A stretch of 53,891 nucleotides of DNA from Flavobacteriales bacterium UBA7690 (GTDB lineage: Bacteria > Bacteroidota > Bacteroidia > Flavobacteriales_F > PHOS-HE28): positions 53,993-107,883 of the forward strand of contig DLGQ01000069.1 of the NCBI GenBank assembly GCA_002482775.1, read 5' to 3'. The position numbers and the translations under genes were made by a program. This document shows, in pieces, positions 8,157 to 16,145 of this stretch; position 1 is the stretch's first letter; each line of letters starts with the position of its first letter. Under the pieces are notes generated by a model, which saw only the letters and a list, made by a program, of their open reading frames with translations, was not told the DNA's origin and searched no databases.

Positions 8157-8627
8157 ATGCGCTACATCACCATCGCCATCTCCCTTCTCCTGCTTGTTAC
8201 CTTGAGCGCACACAAGTGCAACGAAAAGACCGCCGCTGCTGCTGGCGACGGCAACCCTGCGGTCGGTATGACGAAGATCCCGGGGATCATGGACAGCAAG
8301 TGGGTGGTGCGCACCATCAAAGGGAATGTGGTGACCATGCCCGATAAGGGAGGTGAAGCTCCATGGATGCGCATGTTGAAAGAAGGGAACAAAGTGGAGG
8401 GCTTCGGTGGATGCAACAGCTTGATGGGCGGTTTCCGCTTGTCCGGCGACCAGATCCAATTCCCGAACCTGGGTTCCACCAAGAAGTTCTGCGAGAGCAC
8501 ACAATCCATCGAGAACGGATTCATGGGGGCGTTGAAGGCCACCCGGAAATTCAAGTTGGACAAAGCCGGTCTGCTTCACCTTACGGATGATGCCGGTGCC
8601 GATCTGGCCACCTTCACCCAGGAATAA
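8157..8627 (+). CDS. META-domain (HslJ-like) exported protein
   Basis: A 156-residue protein with a signal peptide ('MRYITIAISLLLLVTLSAH') and a META/HslJ-type domain. 'WVVRTIKG' opens the domain and 'GFGGCNSLMGGFRLSGDQI' is the characteristic centre. 'TKKFCES' and 'FMGALKATRKFKL' complete the family pattern. A cysteine follows the signal region in the sequence HKC, so lipidation is possible but the lipobox is poor. META proteins are envelope proteins of unclear function linked to stress or heat resistance. A strong terminator follows. Confidence 0.78.
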   Translation: MRYITIAISLLLLVTLSAHKCNEKTAAAAGDGNPAVGMTKIPGIMDSKWVVRTIKGNVVTMPDKGGEAPWMRMLKEGNKVEGFGGCNSLMGGFRLSGDQIQFPNLGSTKKFCESTQSIENGFMGALKATRKFKLDKAGLLHLTDDAGADLATFTQE

Positions 8628-8645
8628 CTGCGAACACTTCCACGA

Positions 8646-8676
8646 GAACCCCGCTTGATCACATCAGGCGGGGTTC
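8646..8676. terminator. Hairpin terminator between convergent genes
   Basis: GAACCCCGC (8646-8654) pairs with GCGGGGTTC (8668-8676), followed by TTTCATTT. The 3' end of the rhomboid gene, stop at 8679, lies just beyond it, so it may serve both strands. Confidence 0.8.
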
Positions 8677-8678
8677 TT

Positions 8679-9428
8679 TCATTTGGAGGGCCCTATGCTC
8701 CAGGTATCGGTGCTGCGCCACAGGCCTGCACCTTGCTCATCGTCCTCCGCACCGGGAGGTGTATCGGTCGGCCCGTCATCCTCGTTCCCTTGGTCCTCGT
8801 CCTCATCATCCCACAGGATCGGCCGGGGATCTTGCACGGCGGAAGGCACGTGTCGGTAGAGGAATGCCATGGCCACGCCAGTGGCCGCGCCCCAGAAATG
8901 GCTTTCCCAACTGATCCGTGGGACGATCGGGAACACGCCCCACAACATACTACCGTAGAGGAAGACCACCAGGAGTGATAGGCCCATCAACGTGCGTTGC
9001 CTCCGCAAGAGCCCACTAGTGAAGAGGAAAGCCGCTAGCCCGTAGACCACCCCGCTCGCCCCGATGTGGTAACTCGCCCTGGCGCTTAGCCATACCCACA
9101 CGCCGCTCACCAACCAAGAAGCCAGCACCACCCTGCCTGCCAAACGCGGGAAGAAGTACATCAGCGCCCAGCCAAGCACGAACAATGGCACGGAATTGTT
9201 CAACAAGTGTTCGAAGTCGCCGTGGATGAAGGGTGAAGTGACCACCCCTAGGATCCCCGATGGTTCACGCGGAAAGGTGCCGAACCTATAAAGGTCCATG
9301 CCGAGTTGCTGGTCCACGAAATACACGCACCAGAGCAGGATCACGGCGATACCGGGGAGCACAGCCGAAGTCACCAACTTCCGCTCGCGCGGAGCTAGGG
9401 TTCGGATGTGCTCGTCACCTTCCTGCAT
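8679..9428 (-). CDS. Rhomboid-family intramembrane serine protease
   Basis: A 249-residue polytopic membrane protein. The rhomboid catalytic serine is S125 in 'HIGASGVVYG' and the catalytic histidine H177 in 'SHFWGAATG'; the early 'HGDFEHLLNNSVPLFVLG' motif (69-86) is also present. About six membrane helices are expected between residues 20 and 190. The C-terminal tail of about 55 residues is cytoplasmic or disordered and very acidic ('ILWDDEDEDQGNEDDGP'). I start at the ATG at 9428; an upstream in-frame ATG at 9473 is possible. The substrate is unknown. Confidence 0.88.
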   Translation of the reverse strand: MQEGDEHIRTLAPRERKLVTSAVLPGIAVILLWCVYFVDQQLGMDLYRFGTFPREPSGILGVVTSPFIHGDFEHLLNNSVPLFVLGWALMYFFPRLAGRVVLASWLVSGVWVWLSARASYHIGASGVVYGLAAFLFTSGLLRRQRTLMGLSLLVVFLYGSMLWGVFPIVPRISWESHFWGAATGVAMAFLYRHVPSAVQDPRPILWDDEDEDQGNEDDGPTDTPPGAEDDEQGAGLWRSTDTWSIGPSK

Positions 9429-9502
9429 CGCAGCCCTTGACCAAAGACCGGACCCCGCATCTGGCACGGCCATTGTGTCAGGGCTTCCGTACTTTGCATC
9501 CG

Positions 9503-9949
9503 ATGGCGAACCACCGCACCCTGATCCTTCTGCTCTTCACCGCCCTTGTTGGTTGTTTCGCCAGCGCGGATAGCGCGCCTACTGCTGCGAAGCCCGCTGC
9601 TCAGGAACTGACCCCACCGAGCGAGCTGGCGTTGATGATGCGCGCCATGGCGATCCATGCCGATAGCGTGAAAGCCGCTGTCAAGCGCGATGGCGAGCTT
9701 CCGCCTTACCCCAAGGCCTTCAAGAACTTGTTGGAAGCGGAGCCCACCAAAGGCATGCACATAGACCCCATCACCTTCCCCACCTTCGGCAAGGACTACC
9801 AATTGAAACTGGACCGGCTGTACAAAGTGAAGAAAGGCGAGCGGACCCAAGCGTACAACGCGTTGGTGCAAAGCTGCGCGAACTGCCATGGCACACATTG
9901 CCCGGGCCCGTTGATGCGGATCAAGAAGATGTACGTGGCTACTGAATAA
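9503..9949 (+). CDS. Monohaem c-type cytochrome-like lipoprotein
   Basis: A 148-residue protein with a lipoprotein signal ('LILLLFTALVGC', lipobox LVGC with the cysteine near residue 18). A single haem-c attachment motif CANCH lies in 'LVQSCANCHGTHCPGPLMR' near the C-terminus; a methionine shortly after (LMRIKKM) could be the axial ligand. The N-terminal part resembles the helical cytochrome c' type, where CxxCH also lies near the end. It probably sits in the outer or inner membrane as an electron carrier or sensor. The ATG at 9503 begins the signal peptide and is preferred to upstream in-frame starts that overlap the rhomboid gene. Confidence 0.72.
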   Translation: MANHRTLILLLFTALVGCFASADSAPTAAKPAAQELTPPSELALMMRAMAIHADSVKAAVKRDGELPPYPKAFKNLLEAEPTKGMHIDPITFPTFGKDYQLKLDRLYKVKKGERTQAYNALVQSCANCHGTHCPGPLMRIKKMYVATE

Positions 9950-9968
9950 CGGAACTTCGTCGGTCGGT

Positions 9969-9999
9969 CCGTTTCGTCGCGCACTTGTCCCGTTTCGTC
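9969..9999 (+). promoter_or_regulatory. Two direct repeats CCGTTTCGTC, 21 bases apart
   Basis: CCGTTTCGTC at 9969-9978 and again at 9990-9999. The 21-base spacing equals two helical turns. The second copy ends five bases before a TACCTTCA box, so this is a plausible operator of the following operon. Confidence 0.45.
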
Positions 10000-10003
10000 A
10001 GGT

Positions 10004-10011
10004 TACCTTCA
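10004..10011 (+). promoter_or_regulatory. Possible -7 box TACCTTCA
   Basis: Two mismatches to TAnnTTTG; placed by its position between the direct repeats and the ATG at 10064. Weak on its own. Confidence 0.3.
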
Positions 10012-10063
10012 CCAGCTCGCCGCTCGCGTACCACGCCAGAGGCCCAGCACACGTCCTCCGCGC

Positions 10064-11029
10064 ATGGTACCACCTGGCTCTCCCGCCCAATCGTCCGTAG
10101 CCCTTCCGGGTGCTGATACGCGTCTTGCCAAGGAAGCTGCGATCCGCGTTCTGGCCTACTTCGACATCTTCTCCCACCCTCTCCGTGTGGACGAGATCGT
10201 GCGTTTCTCAGAGGGCGCACCCATGTGCGAAGACCGTATCACCACAGCGTTGCAGGCCTTGGCCTCCGACGGAGTTGTACACCACCACTCGGGGTACTGG
10301 GGCCTGTGTGGCACAAAGGCGAACGTGGCACGAAGGCTTGCTTCGGAAGCGCGCGCGGAAGCACGGATGCCCAAAGCCCTGCAGATGTCCCGCCGCATAG
10401 CACGTTTCCCCTTCGTACGTGCCGTGTTCATCAGCGGGAGCATGAGCAAAGGCTGCTTGGCAGAGGATGGCGACATCGACTTCTTCGTGGTAACGACGCC
10501 GGGCCGTTTATGGGTGGCACGTACACTGCTGGTCCTGTATAAGAAGTTCTTCCTATTGAACAGCCGCCGCGATTTCTGCGTGAACTATTTCCTGGATACG
10601 GAACACCTCACCGTGGAGGATCGCAACCGGTTCACCGCAACGGAAGTGGTCACCCTATTGCCGATGTATGGTAACGGCACCACCGAAGCATTCTTCGAAC
10701 GCAACGCGTGGGCGTTCCATATGTATCCCCGTGCCACTGCGCCGAAGAGCCGTGAAGTGCCCATTGGCAAGGCCCTTACCAAGCATTGGCTGGAACGTAC
10801 GCTCGGTGGTGGCCTGGGCACAACGCTGGATCAGTGGGCCATGCAACTCACCTGGTACTACTGGAAACGGAAATTCAACGACATGGACCCACGGTCGTTC
10901 GAACTCGCCTTGCGCACCCGCACCTATGTAAGCAAGCATCACCCGCGGAACTTCCAGCAACGTGTGATGGACGGCTTCACTGCACGCATGACAGAGTTGG
11001 AAAAGCGCATTGGCACTTCGCACTCTTGA
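10064..11029 (+). CDS. Nucleotidyltransferase-fold protein, first gene of the radical SAM operon
   Basis: A 321-residue soluble protein. Residues 20-90 look like a winged-helix region ('VLAYFDIFSHPLRVDEIVRF'). Residues 120-143 carry the nucleotidyltransferase active-site pattern, GS (125-126) followed by D137 and D139 in 'EDGDIDFFVVT'. The C-terminal half is helical and rich in aromatic and basic residues. This pattern is found in minimal nucleotidyltransferases whose substrates are often unknown. Three bases separate it from the radical SAM gene, so the two are almost surely co-expressed. The substrate, protein or small molecule, cannot be assigned. Confidence 0.78.
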   Translation: MVPPGSPAQSSVALPGADTRLAKEAAIRVLAYFDIFSHPLRVDEIVRFSEGAPMCEDRITTALQALASDGVVHHHSGYWGLCGTKANVARRLASEARAEARMPKALQMSRRIARFPFVRAVFISGSMSKGCLAEDGDIDFFVVTTPGRLWVARTLLVLYKKFFLLNSRRDFCVNYFLDTEHLTVEDRNRFTATEVVTLLPMYGNGTTEAFFERNAWAFHMYPRATAPKSREVPIGKALTKHWLERTLGGGLGTTLDQWAMQLTWYYWKRKFNDMDPRSFELALRTRTYVSKHHPRNFQQRVMDGFTARMTELEKRIGTSHS

Positions 11030-11032
11030 ACC

Positions 11033-12478
11033 ATGGCGCGCGTCCTGCTAACCCATAGTTACTTCTACCGCCTCGATGCGAAACAATGGGCCGATGCACG
11101 CCCGTACCCACCGCTGGGGACCATACTTGCTGCGGCTGTGCTGCGGGAACAAGGGCACGATGTGGAGGTGTTCGATACCGGGCTGAAACACGCACCGGAC
11201 GAGATCAGAGCAGCTATCGAACGGTTCCGCCCGCACATGCTGGTGGTGTACGACGATGGGTTCAACTACCTCACCAAGATGTGCCTCACGGTGATGCGCG
11301 ATGCTGCGTTCCGGATGATCAGCTTGGCGAAAGAGGCCGGGTGCCGGGTAGCGGTGAACAGTTCAGATGCTACCGATCACGCCGAGAACTACCTGAACGC
11401 GGGTGCGGATGTGGTGATACTCGGTGAAGGAGAACCAGCGTTGGTGGAGATCGTGGCCAAGTGGGATGCTGAAGGTCCGATCGATGAGGTTGCTGGCATC
11501 TCCGTGCTGAAGGATGGATCCATCCACAGCACCATGAAGCGCCCGGTGCAACGCGAGTTGGATACGCTCCCACTTCCTGCGTGGGACTTGATCGATGTGG
11601 CACCGTACCGCGACTTGTGGATGCGTTCGCAAGGTTTCTTCTCGCTGAACATGGCCACCACGCGCGGCTGTCCGTTCAAATGCAACTGGTGCGCGAAACC
11701 CATTTACGGCAACCGTTACAACAGCCGCTCGCCGGAGCATGTGGTGCGCGAGCTCGAACTCCTTCAACAGTACCAGCCGGATCACATCTGGTTCGCCGAC
11801 GACATCTTCGGGTTGAAACCGGGATGGGTGCAACATTTCCGGGACCTGCTCCACGAGCGCGGGCTGAAGATCCGCTACAAGATCCAAAGCCGTGTGGATC
11901 TGCTGTTGGAAAGCGACACCATCGATGCCTTGGTGGCCAGTGGCCTGGAAGAAGTGTGGGTAGGTGCCGAGAGCGGAAGCCAACGCATTTTGGATGCCAT
12001 GGACAAAGGCACCACCGTGGAACAGATCGCAGAGGCCACCACGTTGCTTCGTTCCAAGGGTGTGCGTGTGTGTTTCTTCCTCCAGTTCGGCTACCTCGGC
12101 GAAACACGTTCCGATGTGGAGAAGACCATCCGCATGGTGGAGGACCTGATGCCGGACGACATCGGCGTATCCGTTTCGTATCCCTTGCCGGGCACGGTGT
12201 TCTACGAGAAGGTAAAGGCCGACCTCGTGGGCAAAGCGAACTGGACGGACAGCGATGATCTCGCCATGATGTTCCGCAACCGGCAGCGGCCCGCGTATTA
12301 CAAGCGCCTGCACCGGTACGTACACAAGCGCTACCGCCGCAAGCAGGCCCTACTGGCCATCCAGAACGGACTGAACGGTCGGTCGGGCTTCACCCCTAAG
12401 CGCGCACTATCAGCTTTGTACTACATGCCCGCAGCGTTCCTGGAAGGTGAGCGGTTGAAGCGTTTGGAGAACGCATGA
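11033..12478 (+). CDS. Cobalamin-binding radical SAM enzyme
   Basis: A 481-residue radical SAM enzyme with an N-terminal B12-binding-like Rossmann domain (about 1-140, including 'VVILGEGEPALVEIV') and a central radical SAM barrel. The cluster cysteines are C213, C217 and C220 in 'TTRGCPFKCNWCAKP', which resembles the BchE-type subfamily. 'FADDIFGLKPGWV' and 'VGAESGSQRILDAMDKG' are further radical SAM strands. The usual DxHxxG cobalamin loop is not evident, as is common in this class. Such enzymes carry out methylations at unactivated carbons or ring rearrangements. Two methyltransferase genes follow with ATGA overlaps; the substrate is unknown. Confidence 0.88.
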   Translation: MARVLLTHSYFYRLDAKQWADARPYPPLGTILAAAVLREQGHDVEVFDTGLKHAPDEIRAAIERFRPHMLVVYDDGFNYLTKMCLTVMRDAAFRMISLAKEAGCRVAVNSSDATDHAENYLNAGADVVILGEGEPALVEIVAKWDAEGPIDEVAGISVLKDGSIHSTMKRPVQRELDTLPLPAWDLIDVAPYRDLWMRSQGFFSLNMATTRGCPFKCNWCAKPIYGNRYNSRSPEHVVRELELLQQYQPDHIWFADDIFGLKPGWVQHFRDLLHERGLKIRYKIQSRVDLLLESDTIDALVASGLEEVWVGAESGSQRILDAMDKGTTVEQIAEATTLLRSKGVRVCFFLQFGYLGETRSDVEKTIRMVEDLMPDDIGVSVSYPLPGTVFYEKVKADLVGKANWTDSDDLAMMFRNRQRPAYYKRLHRYVHKRYRRKQALLAIQNGLNGRSGFTPKRALSALYYMPAAFLEGERLKRLENA

Positions 12479-13281
12479 GCACCACGGTGGTGATCGAACG
12501 AGGCTCTGCAGCGGAGGCCTTTTCGCGGCAATCCGCTTCGTTCGATGCGATCGACGCTGCCAACCCGTTGATCGGCTGGGTTCGTGATCGGGTGCGCGCG
12601 CAAGCCTTGCGGTCCATGATGCCTGGCGAACGGCTGCTTGAACTCAACGCGGGCACCGGGATCGACAGTGTTTTCTTCGCTGAAAGAGGTCTGGATGTGT
12701 TGGCCACCGATGTCGCACCAGGCATGATCGCACAACAAGAACTGAAACTTCAGAACACGGCAGCGAAGTGGACGCCGATGCAGTGTTCCTACTTGGAACT
12801 GAAGGCGCTTGGTGAAGCCCGCTTCCATCATGTCTTCAGCAATTTCGGTGGATTGAATTGTACGGATCGGCTGGATCTGGTGCTCCGAGGCATCGATCGG
12901 GTGCTGCTACCCGAGGGCACGTGTACCTTGGTGGTCATGCCGCGCTTCAGCCCGTGGGAAGTGCTCACCTTGATCAAAGGCGATCTCAAGTTGGCGTTCC
13001 GTCGCTTCCGCAAGCACACACCCGCACAGCTCGAAGGGCTTTCCTTTCCGTGTTACTATTACTCCCCGATGTATGTGAAGAAGCACTTGGGCATCGGTTA
13101 TGAAGTGAAGGAACAACGCGCGCTATCCTTGATCGTGCCACCGCCGCACATGGAGAGATTCCCGAACCGCTTCCCCGCTCTGTTCAACGCACTGGCTTGG
13201 GTGGAGGATCGTATCGCCTCGCTCCCGCTCTTGCGCAACTGGGGCGACCATTTCGTGATCACCTTGCGTAAACGCCCATGA
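12475..13281 (+). CDS. Class I SAM-dependent methyltransferase (first of two)
   Basis: A 268-residue Rossmann-fold methyltransferase. The SAM-binding glycine motif is 'LLELNAGTGIDSVFFAERG' (54-72), followed by 'DVLATDVAPGMIAQQELKL' for the adenosine-binding acidic strand. 'HHVFSNFGGLNC' occupies the usual motif IV position. The second half holds an insertion with basic residues ('LKLAFRRFRKHTPAQ') that may form a lid or contact a membrane-bound or lipid substrate. It overlaps the radical SAM gene by four bases and the next methyltransferase gene by four bases. Confidence 0.85.
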   Translation: MSTTVVIERGSAAEAFSRQSASFDAIDAANPLIGWVRDRVRAQALRSMMPGERLLELNAGTGIDSVFFAERGLDVLATDVAPGMIAQQELKLQNTAAKWTPMQCSYLELKALGEARFHHVFSNFGGLNCTDRLDLVLRGIDRVLLPEGTCTLVVMPRFSPWEVLTLIKGDLKLAFRRFRKHTPAQLEGLSFPCYYYSPMYVKKHLGIGYEVKEQRALSLIVPPPHMERFPNRFPALFNALAWVEDRIASLPLLRNWGDHFVITLRKRP

Positions 13282-14051
13282 CCGACGAACGCGTGTACGA
13301 GCCACTTCCTGCGGGGAGACTGGAGAATGGCGTGTTGCTATTGGAGCCGCCATCAGCTTTCGAAGCGGCTTATTCCTTGGTGCGGAAAGCGGAACGGCGG
13401 GTCTTGCCAGATGAACAGGTACGTGCCCTTCCGAACGGTGATGGGCTCTGGAACGCAGCAGAATGGGACATCCGCGCGCGCAGTGCGAAGCGGTTGGTGA
13501 AGGCGCTCTCCGAACTGGATCGACCATTGACCATCTTGGAAGTCGGTTGCGGGAACGGTTGGTTATCGGCCCTGTTGCAGCGCGAAGGACATACGGTCCA
13601 CGGGATGGATGTCTTCACGGAGGAATTGGAACAAGCGGCGCGGATCTTCCCTGGTCCACAGTTCATGCGGGCCGACCTGTTCCGTTCGCCATTGCCGGAA
13701 GGAGCCTTCGATGCGATCATCTTCGCCGCGAGTTTCCAGTATTTCCCTGATCCGGTAGCCACCATCCAACGGTGCATGGAACTGCTGACGGCACATGGGG
13801 AGGTCCACATCCTTGATAGCATGCTGTACCGCAGCAAAGCGGAACGTGTAGCCGCCGTGGAGCGCAGCAGGACCTACTACGGCACGCTCGGCTTTCCGGA
13901 AATGGCATCGCACTACCACGCTCATGAATTGGCTCAATTGCAGGCATTGGGCAAGCTGCGCGTTCTCTCCGCACCGAACGGGATGGAGCGTACATTGAAG
14001 CGCTTCGGTAGGCCGTCGTCGCCCTTCACCCACGTGGTGATCGAACGCTAA
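13278..14051 (+). CDS. Class I SAM-dependent methyltransferase (second of two)
   Basis: A 257-residue methyltransferase with the SAM motif 'LEVGCGNGWLSALLQREGH' (87-105), 'VHGMDVFTEELEQAARIFP' and 'FDAIIFAASFQYFPDP' at the motif IV position. The first 80 residues form an N-terminal extension that includes 'AAEWDIRARSAKRLVKAL'. It is not close in sequence to the preceding methyltransferase, so the pair is not a recent duplication. It ends the operon and meets the convergent exonuclease gene with a four-base overlap. Confidence 0.84.
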   Translation: MTDERVYEPLPAGRLENGVLLLEPPSAFEAAYSLVRKAERRVLPDEQVRALPNGDGLWNAAEWDIRARSAKRLVKALSELDRPLTILEVGCGNGWLSALLQREGHTVHGMDVFTEELEQAARIFPGPQFMRADLFRSPLPEGAFDAIIFAASFQYFPDPVATIQRCMELLTAHGEVHILDSMLYRSKAERVAAVERSRTYYGTLGFPEMASHYHAHELAQLQALGKLRVLSAPNGMERTLKRFGRPSSPFTHVVIER

Positions 14052-14656
14052 TAACTCGCCGCAGCGGACAGTTTGCCACCTGGCGTTCGCTGACCACCGG
14101 GGTAGAACGCGCCCACCTTCACCTTGGCCTCCAGCAAGAACTGCGTCATGTCGAAGGAGGGTCGTTGATCCAGTGCGCGGATCACCAGTTCGGCGGTGGC
14201 TTCGGCATCGTTACCGGCGCGGTGGTGTTTGAAGCGGATGCCATGCACATCGCACATCGGCTTCAACCCATATGAAGGATGACCCGGCCACACTTTACGG
14301 CACATGCTGACACTACAGAAATACTGGAACGTGGGATGTTGCAAGCCGTGTGCGGCCAAGGTGCTGCGTAACACGGTCATGTCGAACGCGGCATTATGGG
14401 CCACCACGGTCTGTTCATGCAAGAGGCTGGCGACCTCCTCCCAGATGCCGGACCACCGGGGAGCCTCGGCCACATCTTCAGGCTTGATGCCGTGCACCGC
14501 GATGTTATGCGGATTGAAGTAGGGCCATTGCGGCGGCTTGATCAACCAGTTGCGCACCTCGCGCACCACGCCGCCACGCACCACGGCGATGCCCAGTTCG
14601 CACGGGCTATCGGGCTGCGTGGTGGCGGTCTCGAAGTCGAGGGCGAGGAAATCCAT
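14048..14656 (-). CDS. DnaQ-like 3'-5' exonuclease
   Basis: A 202-residue DEDDh exonuclease. D7 and E9 in 'FLALDFETATT' are exonuclease motif I, 'VVAHNAAFDMTVLR' is motif II and 'HHRAGNDAEATAEL' is motif III with its histidine and aspartate. The size and 'CRKVWPGHPSYGLKPMCD' match the stand-alone polymerase-epsilon-like exonucleases of Bacteroidota. It may act in repair or RNA trimming; there is no polymerase domain. It is the last gene of a minus-strand series with dapA, DUF6913 and ligA. Confidence 0.88.
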   Translation of the reverse strand: MDFLALDFETATTQPDSPCELGIAVVRGGVVREVRNWLIKPPQWPYFNPHNIAVHGIKPEDVAEAPRWSGIWEEVASLLHEQTVVAHNAAFDMTVLRSTLAAHGLQHPTFQYFCSVSMCRKVWPGHPSYGLKPMCDVHGIRFKHHRAGNDAEATAELVIRALDQRPSFDMTQFLLEAKVKVGAFYPGGQRTPGGKLSAAASY

Positions 14657-14662
14657 GTGTGA

Positions 14663-15556
14663 TCACAGCTTCACCACCTCCGCATCCGCCAAGGCGTGGT
14701 ACAGCTTCTTTTCCGTTGCATCGCTGATGTTCACCAGCGGCAGGCGCATGTGGTCGCCGCAGATGCCGAGCGACTTCAGGACGTACTTGATGCCACCGGG
14801 ATTGCCCTCCGCGAACAGCAGGTTGATGATCTCCAGCAGGCGTAGATGTTCCCTGCGTGCCGTGGCTAATTCACCTTTCAGCGCAGCGCGTACCAAGGAA
14901 CTGGTCTCGGCAGGCAGTGCATTACCGATCACACTGATCACACCTACCCCACCGATGGCGATGGCAGGTAACGTCAGCGTATCATCGCCACTGATGAGCA
15001 TGAAGTCCTTCGGCTTGTGTTTGAGTATCATGCCCATCTGGTCCAGGTTGCCACTTGCTTCCTTGATGGCGACCACGTTGGCGAAGTCTTTGGCGATGCG
15101 CACAGTGGTCTCGGCGCTCATGTTGCTGCCCGTTCTCCCCGGCACATTGTACAGGATGATGGGGCGCAGGCTGGCTTGGGCGATGGCCTTGAAATGCTGG
15201 TAGATGCCTTCCTGCGTGGGTTTGTTGTAGTAAGGGCTCACGCTGAGGATGCCGTCCACACCATCCATTTCGAAACCGTTAAGGGTCTCGATCACCTCAG
15301 CCGTGTTGTTGCCACCCACGCCGAGGACCACCGGCACACGGTTGCGCACGAGTTCCACGGTGGTCGCGAGCAATTGCTTCTTTTCGTCCTTGGAGAGGGT
15401 GACACTTTCACCCGTGGTGCCCATGCTCACCACGTAATCCACGCCACCGGTGATCTGGTGTTCCAGCAGTTTCTCCAGGCCTGCGTAATCGATGCCGCCG
15501 TTGGGGCGGAAGGGAGTGACCAATGCGACGCCGAGGCCGCGGAAACGTTCGTCCAT
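14663..15556 (-). CDS. dapA: 4-hydroxy-tetrahydrodipicolinate synthase
   Basis: Condenses pyruvate with aspartate semialdehyde in the diaminopimelate/lysine pathway, supplying peptidoglycan. The 297-residue TIM barrel has the conserved GTTGES (46-51), catalytic tyrosine Y136 in 'IILYNVPGRTG', and the Schiff-base lysine K165 in 'VVAIKEASGN'. 'SVSPYYNKPTQEG' is also typical. The length is normal. It is six bases upstream of the exonuclease gene on the minus strand and downstream of the DUF6913 gene. Confidence 0.95.
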   Translation of the reverse strand: MDERFRGLGVALVTPFRPNGGIDYAGLEKLLEHQITGGVDYVVSMGTTGESVTLSKDEKKQLLATTVELVRNRVPVVLGVGGNNTAEVIETLNGFEMDGVDGILSVSPYYNKPTQEGIYQHFKAIAQASLRPIILYNVPGRTGSNMSAETTVRIAKDFANVVAIKEASGNLDQMGMILKHKPKDFMLISGDDTLTLPAIAIGGVGVISVIGNALPAETSSLVRAALKGELATARREHLRLLEIINLLFAEGNPGGIKYVLKSLGICGDHMRLPLVNISDATEKKLYHALADAEVVKL

Positions 15557-15575
15557 GTTGGTTGCGCTGTTGCGC

Positions 15576-16145
15576 TTAGTTGAGAGAGGGTTCGGGTTTG
15601 GAATTCACCATCAGGAGATAATGGTGGATCTGTTGGATCAACTGGGGCAGGCTGCGCGAACCGGCCATGTCGATCATCATATCGTGGATCTTCTTGTTGC
15701 TTTCGCTCCAGCGCCCCACCTTGAAACGGCTGCGGCTCTTGGCCAGGATGTACTGCGTGGGCAGACGATCCTCCATAGTGAGGTCGATGATGATCTCGTA
15801 CTCCTCCGCCATGAAATTCTGCACGGTATTGCCTTGCGGTATGCGGTACCAGTTGAGGTCCTTCAGGCAGATGGCATCGAAGTTGAGCTTGGCGTGCAGG
15901 TAATGCGGCAGGATCTTCTGGTCGCAGTAGCCCAAGGCCATGATGTTGCTCAGGCCCAGTTCCTCTTTCAGCCGCTTCACGTAGTTACGCACCTGGTTGT
16001 GAGAGGTCTCATCCTCCACCACGTAGAGTATGGCCACTTTGCGGGCCATGGCCAGGTTGCGGGCAATGGGTTTACGGTCCAGCGGCGTTTCGCGCAGCAG
16101 GCGGCGGATCCCCATCCACTCCTTGAGCCGGTCGAACAGTTTCAT
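15576..16145 (-). CDS. DUF6913 family protein
   Basis: A 189-residue protein of a Bacteroidota family without known function (DUF6913), recognised by 'VAILYVVEDETSHNQVRNY', 'LNFDAICLKDLNWYRIP' and 'ADLT'-like 'EIIIDLTMED'. It has no signal peptide or clear membrane segment. It overlaps ligA by four bases (ATGA) and lies just upstream of dapA; this ligA-DUF-dapA order is common in the phylum. No function can be assigned. Confidence 0.72.
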   Translation of the reverse strand: MKLFDRLKEWMGIRRLLRETPLDRKPIARNLAMARKVAILYVVEDETSHNQVRNYVKRLKEELGLSNIMALGYCDQKILPHYLHAKLNFDAICLKDLNWYRIPQGNTVQNFMAEEYEIIIDLTMEDRLPTQYILAKSRSRFKVGRWSESNKKIHDMMIDMAGSRSLPQLIQQIHHYLLMVNSKPEPSLN

